From: Oscillospiraceae bacterium
GTDB taxonomy: Bacteria > Bacillota > Clostridia > Oscillospirales > Ruminococcaceae
Reading direction: 5' to 3'
DNA: 64,000 nt
NCBI GenBank assembly: GCA_031280965.1
Contig: JAITFZ010000014.1
Coordinates: 1 to 64,000 of the forward strand
Part shown: one piece after another, positions 60,079-64,000 of the stretch
How the letters are laid out: each line of letters opens with the position of its first letter
How positions within the stretch are numbered: position 1 is the first letter of the stretch
Translations under genes and position numbers: made by a program
The notes under the pieces: model-generated
Seen by the model: only the letters and a program-made list of their open reading frames with translations
What the model was told of the DNA's origin: nothing
The model's database searches: none

Positions 60079-62715
60079 TTAAAATAATTGTTGCAGTTCT
60101 TCCGATGCTACGATGTTTACGCGGGTACGGTTGCTTGCGCTGGTGACGACGAAAGCCTGCCCGCGCCCATTGTTGATAATCTGCTCCTGTTCGGTTTCAT
60201 TAATCGCGCCGGCTTTTTCGTAGAGTTTGCATAAGTCGTGCATGTCGTTGGGTGCAAGCGCGAAAATAAATGAATACTGGCTCGCGTTGATGATTGCTGT
60301 TGATTTGCGGGCTATTTCCTCACTGCCTACGAAGTCCTTGATGTTCTGCGTAATTACAATTTGCATACCATTATACTTACGAATACGCTTTGCAAGCTGG
60401 AACATGAAATCTAATGCAACGGGATACTTCGAGTCGATAAAAACGTGCGCTTCATCAATTACAACGATTATTTTCCGCTCGGCTTTATACTTTATGTTGT
60501 AGTCGCGGTTTTTAATAATCTCGTTGTCAAGCCACTTCAAAATCAAAAGCATTTGCGCATTTGCGACAGTTTGGTTTTTATTGGCAAGCAGGGTCTGGAA
60601 GTTGAAAACAACGAAGTTCTCCTTGGTGGTGATTGTCGCTTCACCGTTCCAAAGGCGCGCATTGCGCCCGTCACCCGCGAACTTTGAAATATGGGTCAGC
60701 AGAATCCTGAGGTTGTTTTTTCCGTATTCACTGCTTGTTGACTGGAATACCTCAAGCAGGTTATCGTACAAGTCATCGAAAGTCGGGAATTCAGACGGAG
60801 TTACTGAAGAAAGGTCGGTGTTTTCGTCAATGCTCTTGTTTTCATAGGTGCGGGCGATGGCGATGTTAAGCGTTTCCATAGAGTCCGCTGTAAGGTCCGG
60901 CACAATCTGACGGAAGAATTCTTCAAGGAATTGCAGGTGCGCCGAAAAGCTTGAAAACCCGCCCGCATCGCCGTCTTCTTCATCAACACTCGGCACAATA
61001 TGGAACGGATTAAGCCGCCCTGTTTTCGCGTTGCCCGCGTCAATAAGCTTGCCACCGACTTTTTTCGCTATGCCGGAATACTCGTTTTCAGGGTCGAGAA
61101 TGAATACCTTGCTGTCTTCTGCGGCGAGATTCGCGAGAATTGTCTTAGTTGCGAAGCTCTTACCGCTTCCCGATTTTCCGATAATAACCATGTTGCTGTT
61201 GACATGGTTAGAGTCGCGCTTGAAGAAGTCTACGATGATTGGCATAGCGCCGCTGTTTCCTATCATTACGCCCTTCGGGTCCTGAATAACCGAATGTACG
61301 AAAGGGAATACCGCCGCCGCGCTTGTCGAGTGTATGCCGCGACCCTCTCTGTGAAGCGCGTCATACGCCGAAACGCCTGCGCTTACATACGCCTCGAACT
61401 GCCTCAGCATAATATCATCGCAACGGAAACCTTCCTCGCTTAACAGACGCCGAACCCTTCTCTTTGAAGACATCTGCCCCGCTTCGGTATTTCTGTCATA
61501 AACAGTTATATACAGATTTACTTCAAAAAGGGTTTCGGTGTCATTTTTAAGTAAGTTGAGCAGATTGGTAAGCGTGTCTATATGCTCCTGAATTTCAAGT
61601 ATTTTACTGGTTTTTCCTGTGCTTGAACCCTGTTCTCTGAGTTCGTCGATTGCTCTGTCTATGTTCTTTACAGACTTGTATCTGTCTAAAGGTTTCATCT
61701 TCATAACCACTCTTGTGTTGGGTATATTGAAAATGCGATGCCCCCAGGCGTTGTACACGAAAGTCGGGTAGCCTGTAATACGCAGGGTATGCGTAGTAAC
61801 GCCGTCACAGATATGCTTGCGGAACAGAATCTCTAACTTCTCCGGTAAAATCCAGTCCATGCAATTTTCTGCCGTGAGTTCATCTGCTTCGCGCTCATCA
61901 AAATCATAGGTGAAATTATATTTACAAAACGCGCAAAGACCTGTATCGTTGAGAATACGCGCATCTATTTCGGAGGAAGTGAAAAGGCTTATGGCACCCG
62001 CCGCCGCCGAGTTCAGCATATCTTTGTTCTTGTCGAACAGAACAATGTAATAAAATGCCTTTACAACCTTTTCCTTCATGTTTATGTGTTTAAGTTCTTC
62101 TATGCGGTCGCGGATAACCGTAACGCGACATTCATATTCATAGTCGCTGAAAAGCCCGTTTTTATACGATTTCTCAAGCTGTTGTAATTTCTTTTCCTCG
62201 GACGCTATACAACTGTCGAAGTTAACGGGACGGTCAAGTTTAACAAGATTTACCATCATATCGCCGGAACTGCGGAGAATTGAACCCATCACGCGCTCGA
62301 TAATGTTATTCTGCTTCATCTCACTGTAGAAGCGGAATTCCACAGACGGAACCTCAATTACCCTTGCGTAATACTCGCCGTTGTATTCAATAAAGCCGTC
62401 TTTTATACCTGTGAACGGCGTTATATCGCGAACATCGCTTCCTTTTTTAGTGCTGTTTTTTACAAAGGTTCTGCGAACCGTCAGGTGCTTCAGCAAATTT
62501 AAAATCAACATATATGTTCTGTCCGAATCAAGCTTCACAAACATCAAGCCGAAAAATCCGAGTACACCTAACATCATCCAGTATCTTCCGGGTATGTTCG
62601 ATGTGAACAAAAACACCTCGATAGTGACGCCGATTAATCCGATAATCGCGTCGGGTAAATCGATATTCTTGAAAAACTCCATTCTTACACGCGTTTGTTT
62701 TGGTATAATACGCAT
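60079..62715 (-). CDS. PrgI/VirB4-type conjugation ATPase
   Basis: 878 aa. The N-terminal about 65 residues carry two hydrophobic segments (AIIGLIGVTIEVFLFTS, WMMLGVLGFFGLMFV), like a PrgI domain fused to the ATPase. The rest is VirB4/TraE-like: Walker A VIIGKSGSGKSFATK, DPENEYSGIAKKVGG, Walker B KIIVVIDEAHVFID and VITQNIKDFVGSEEIARKS. Such ATPases drive type IV secretion or conjugation. GGAGG lies 10 bases before the ATG. The gene lies between a CvpA-like gene and the STAS gene. No relaxase or VirD4 is visible in this window. Confidence 0.9.
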   Translation of the reverse strand: MRIIPKQTRVRMEFFKNIDLPDAIIGLIGVTIEVFLFTSNIPGRYWMMLGVLGFFGLMFVKLDSDRTYMLILNLLKHLTVRRTFVKNSTKKGSDVRDITPFTGIKDGFIEYNGEYYARVIEVPSVEFRFYSEMKQNNIIERVMGSILRSSGDMMVNLVKLDRPVNFDSCIASEEKKLQQLEKSYKNGLFSDYEYECRVTVIRDRIEELKHINMKEKVVKAFYYIVLFDKNKDMLNSAAAGAISLFTSSEIDARILNDTGLCAFCKYNFTYDFDEREADELTAENCMDWILPEKLEILFRKHICDGVTTHTLRITGYPTFVYNAWGHRIFNIPNTRVVMKMKPLDRYKSVKNIDRAIDELREQGSSTGKTSKILEIQEHIDTLTNLLNLLKNDTETLFEVNLYITVYDRNTEAGQMSSKRRVRRLLSEEGFRCDDIMLRQFEAYVSAGVSAYDALHREGRGIHSTSAAAVFPFVHSVIQDPKGVMIGNSGAMPIIVDFFKRDSNHVNSNMVIIGKSGSGKSFATKTILANLAAEDSKVFILDPENEYSGIAKKVGGKLIDAGNAKTGRLNPFHIVPSVDEEDGDAGGFSSFSAHLQFLEEFFRQIVPDLTADSMETLNIAIARTYENKSIDENTDLSSVTPSEFPTFDDLYDNLLEVFQSTSSEYGKNNLRILLTHISKFAGDGRNARLWNGEATITTKENFVVFNFQTLLANKNQTVANAQMLLILKWLDNEIIKNRDYNIKYKAERKIIVVIDEAHVFIDSKYPVALDFMFQLAKRIRKYNGMQIVITQNIKDFVGSEEIARKSTAIINASQYSFIFALAPNDMHDLCKLYEKAGAINETEQEQIINNGRGQAFVVTSASNRTRVNIVASEELQQLF

Positions 62716-62744
62716 TTGGTATATCCTCCGTTATTTATTATTCG

Positions 62745-63455
62745 TTATATTTTATTTGCGAGCGACTTGCTTAATCCGTCAAGCAAACCCGAATCGGTAA
62801 AGTGTCTTATCACAAGCGTTTTCCCGATTTCTTCCGATGATATAAAAACCCCCGCGAATTGTAACGCCCAGCCTATTATAAAAAGCAGAAGTATTCCGTG
62901 GAGCAGTCCTGCGCCTATTCCGCCGAGAGTGTCAAGCAGGTTCAAGCCCGGCAGTCTGAACATTCTCGAAGTGAAGTGCGCGGCGAATTCAAGAGCGGCT
63001 CTCAATAATATAAAACCGAATATGAACAGCCCCGAAAATGCCACAGTTCTGCATAAAGTTGAAATCATTGCGGTTCGCAGGGATACCCCCGCTTCCTGAA
63101 CCTTATTAGTGATTGCGGAAACAATCACGTTATCCTCACCGCCTGAAAAGCCGAGATTTTTCACCGCTTCCTGTGTTGCCGCCGAAAGCTTTTCGCCCGA
63201 TAAAGCAGACATATCCGGAAGCATATCGTTGCCGACTGCGGCGGCGTTCAGCACCTCGTTTATTGTGGGTGCAAGATTATCCTCAAGCACGTTTGAAACC
63301 ACGGGAGTGAACGCAGTGGCGATTCCCCACGCCGCACCTATTGAAACAACAGTGATGACTATACCCGCCACGGTGAGTATCAGCCCTTTGCGCCATCCGT
63401 ACAGTACAGAAGACACGATAATCACCAGCGCAACTATATCAAGTACTATATACAT
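62745..63455 (-). CDS. CvpA-like membrane protein
   Basis: 236 aa. It begins VLDIVALVIIVSSVLYGWRK with GLILTV, the typical start of CvpA-family proteins, and has four membrane segments, the third and fourth late (FIFGFILLRAALEF, GAGLLHGILLLFIIGWALQF). An inserted soluble part (about 55-120) separates them. CvpA proteins are involved in secretion or envelope stress, without a clear mechanism. AAGAAGGTG precedes the ATG. It lies 29 bases before the VirB4-type gene. Confidence 0.8.
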   Translation of the reverse strand: MYIVLDIVALVIIVSSVLYGWRKGLILTVAGIVITVVSIGAAWGIATAFTPVVSNVLEDNLAPTINEVLNAAAVGNDMLPDMSALSGEKLSAATQEAVKNLGFSGGEDNVIVSAITNKVQEAGVSLRTAMISTLCRTVAFSGLFIFGFILLRAALEFAAHFTSRMFRLPGLNLLDTLGGIGAGLLHGILLLFIIGWALQFAGVFISSEEIGKTLVIRHFTDSGLLDGLSKSLANKI

Positions 63456-63475
63456 AAAAACACCTTCTTGCCTTA

Positions 63476-64000
63476 TTACATTCCGGCATCGCCGAACGAA
63501 CTCCCGATGCCGCCACCACCGCCGAGCGAACCGCCGCCACTGTCACCGCCGGACGAACTGTCACCGCCGGACGAACTGTCGCCGCCGGAACCAATTTTTC
63601 CCAAAGATTCTTTTCCTTTTTTCCCAATATCATTGGCAATAGACGCAACGCCGGTAACAGACGCTTTAACAGCGCTTTTGGCAAATCCGACACCGGTTCC
63701 CACCGCTAAACCTATTACAAGCTTATCATCACTTTCAATACCCGGAGCGATTATTTTCACTATCATTCCCGCCGATTTATAAGCTCCGTATATACTGCCG
63801 AAAAGAAGCAGGCACTTCAGTGCGGCATCGCCGGCGCTGTTTGTGACTAAGGCTATATCCGATACAAGGAAAGGCATGAGAATGTAAGTAATGATTTTAA
63901 CGGAAATAAGCAGGGAAAATCCTGAAATCATCTTTCCGAAAAGCGCCCTGCGCCAGACTTTATACTTTTCGCCGCCGTCTAAAACAATTGACGAAACGAA
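63476..64000 (-). CDS. VirB6/TrbL-like membrane protein, C-terminal part (5' end outside window)
   Basis: The frame is open to the window edge: before the internal ATG at 63931 it continues as SSIVLDGGEKYKVWRRALFG, so the gene starts beyond 64000. At least three membrane segments follow (FSLLISVKIITYILMPFLV, CLLLFGSIYGAYKSAGMIV, LVIGLAVGTGVGFAKSA). The tail is Gly/Ser-rich (SLGKIGSGGDSSSGGDSS and more). The layout, with a VirB4 ATPase two genes downstream, fits the VirB6/TrbL-like or Mbov_0396-type membrane component. The family call is mainly by context. Confidence 0.6.
   Translation of the reverse strand, partial: FVSSIVLDGGEKYKVWRRALFGKMISGFSLLISVKIITYILMPFLVSDIALVTNSAGDAALKCLLLFGSIYGAYKSAGMIVKIIAPGIESDDKLVIGLAVGTGVGFAKSAVKASVTGVASIANDIGKKGKESLGKIGSGGDSSSGGDSSSGGDSGGGSLGGGGGIGSSFGDAGM

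Overview
The window looks like chromosomal DNA of an endospore-forming, anaerobic-type member of the Clostridia, possibly the Oscillospiraceae (my inference; no rRNA is present). It carries spoIIGA-sigE, spoVT, spoVS and ymdB. It also has the Firmicutes blocks miaB-ymcA-like-mutS-mutL-miaA-hfq and ylmE-sepF-divIVA-ileS-lspA-rluD. Housekeeping genes are moderately GC-rich (rich in GGC/GCG/CGC codons), whereas several accessory genes are visibly AT-richer. A cytoplasmic GH115-type glucuronidase suggests use of plant xylan fragments.

Layout. 1-6070: surface polysaccharide genes (GDP-fucose synthase, GDP-mannose dehydratase, mannose-1-P guanylyltransferase, methyltransferase, Wzz-like protein) with an IS5/methyltransferase scar in the middle. 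6036-11290: an accessory, decayed patch with zinc-ribbon genes, an ISL3 transposase with an internal deletion, a frameshifted membrane protein, a DUF4143-type AAA ATPase, an AbrB/PIN toxin-antitoxin pair and gene fragments; two nearly identical terminators bracket the ATPase-TA part. 11392-25434: sporulation and core genes, with spoVT, then a long minus-strand series alaS-hinT-comEC-holA-rnmV-MBOAT-DHHW, then ymdB-spoVS facing spoIIGA-sigE. 25545-36351: a lipoprotein, a 55-codon gene, then the miaB...mutSL-miaA-hfq block with an AT-rich insertion, and an HlyD-like protein. 36348-44418: the division/ileS/lspA/rluD block with an HAD phosphatase and an XRE regulator. 44525-53075: GH115 enzyme, a cNMP-binding/DUF2225 protein, a GGDEF-EAL-like-HDOD protein and an ABC exporter.

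53123-55347 is a serine-recombinase unit: a 505-aa large serine recombinase and a 54-aa downstream gene lie between two homologous, highly structured direct repeats, with a 56-aa gene just outside.

55455-64000 is one closely spaced minus-strand series that enters from beyond the right edge: a VirB6/TrbL-like membrane protein (partial), a CvpA-like membrane protein, a PrgI/VirB4-type ATPase, a STAS anti-anti-sigma factor, a large anchored protein with six C-x2-H-x-C-x2-C motifs, a membrane PP2C phosphatase and an RsbW-type kinase. A type-IV-secretion-like ATPase and a full partner-switching module built around a cysteine-repeat surface protein is the most unusual system I see here. The recombinase unit with its structured repeats is the second.

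All functional calls rest on reading motifs and gene order; no database search was possible.
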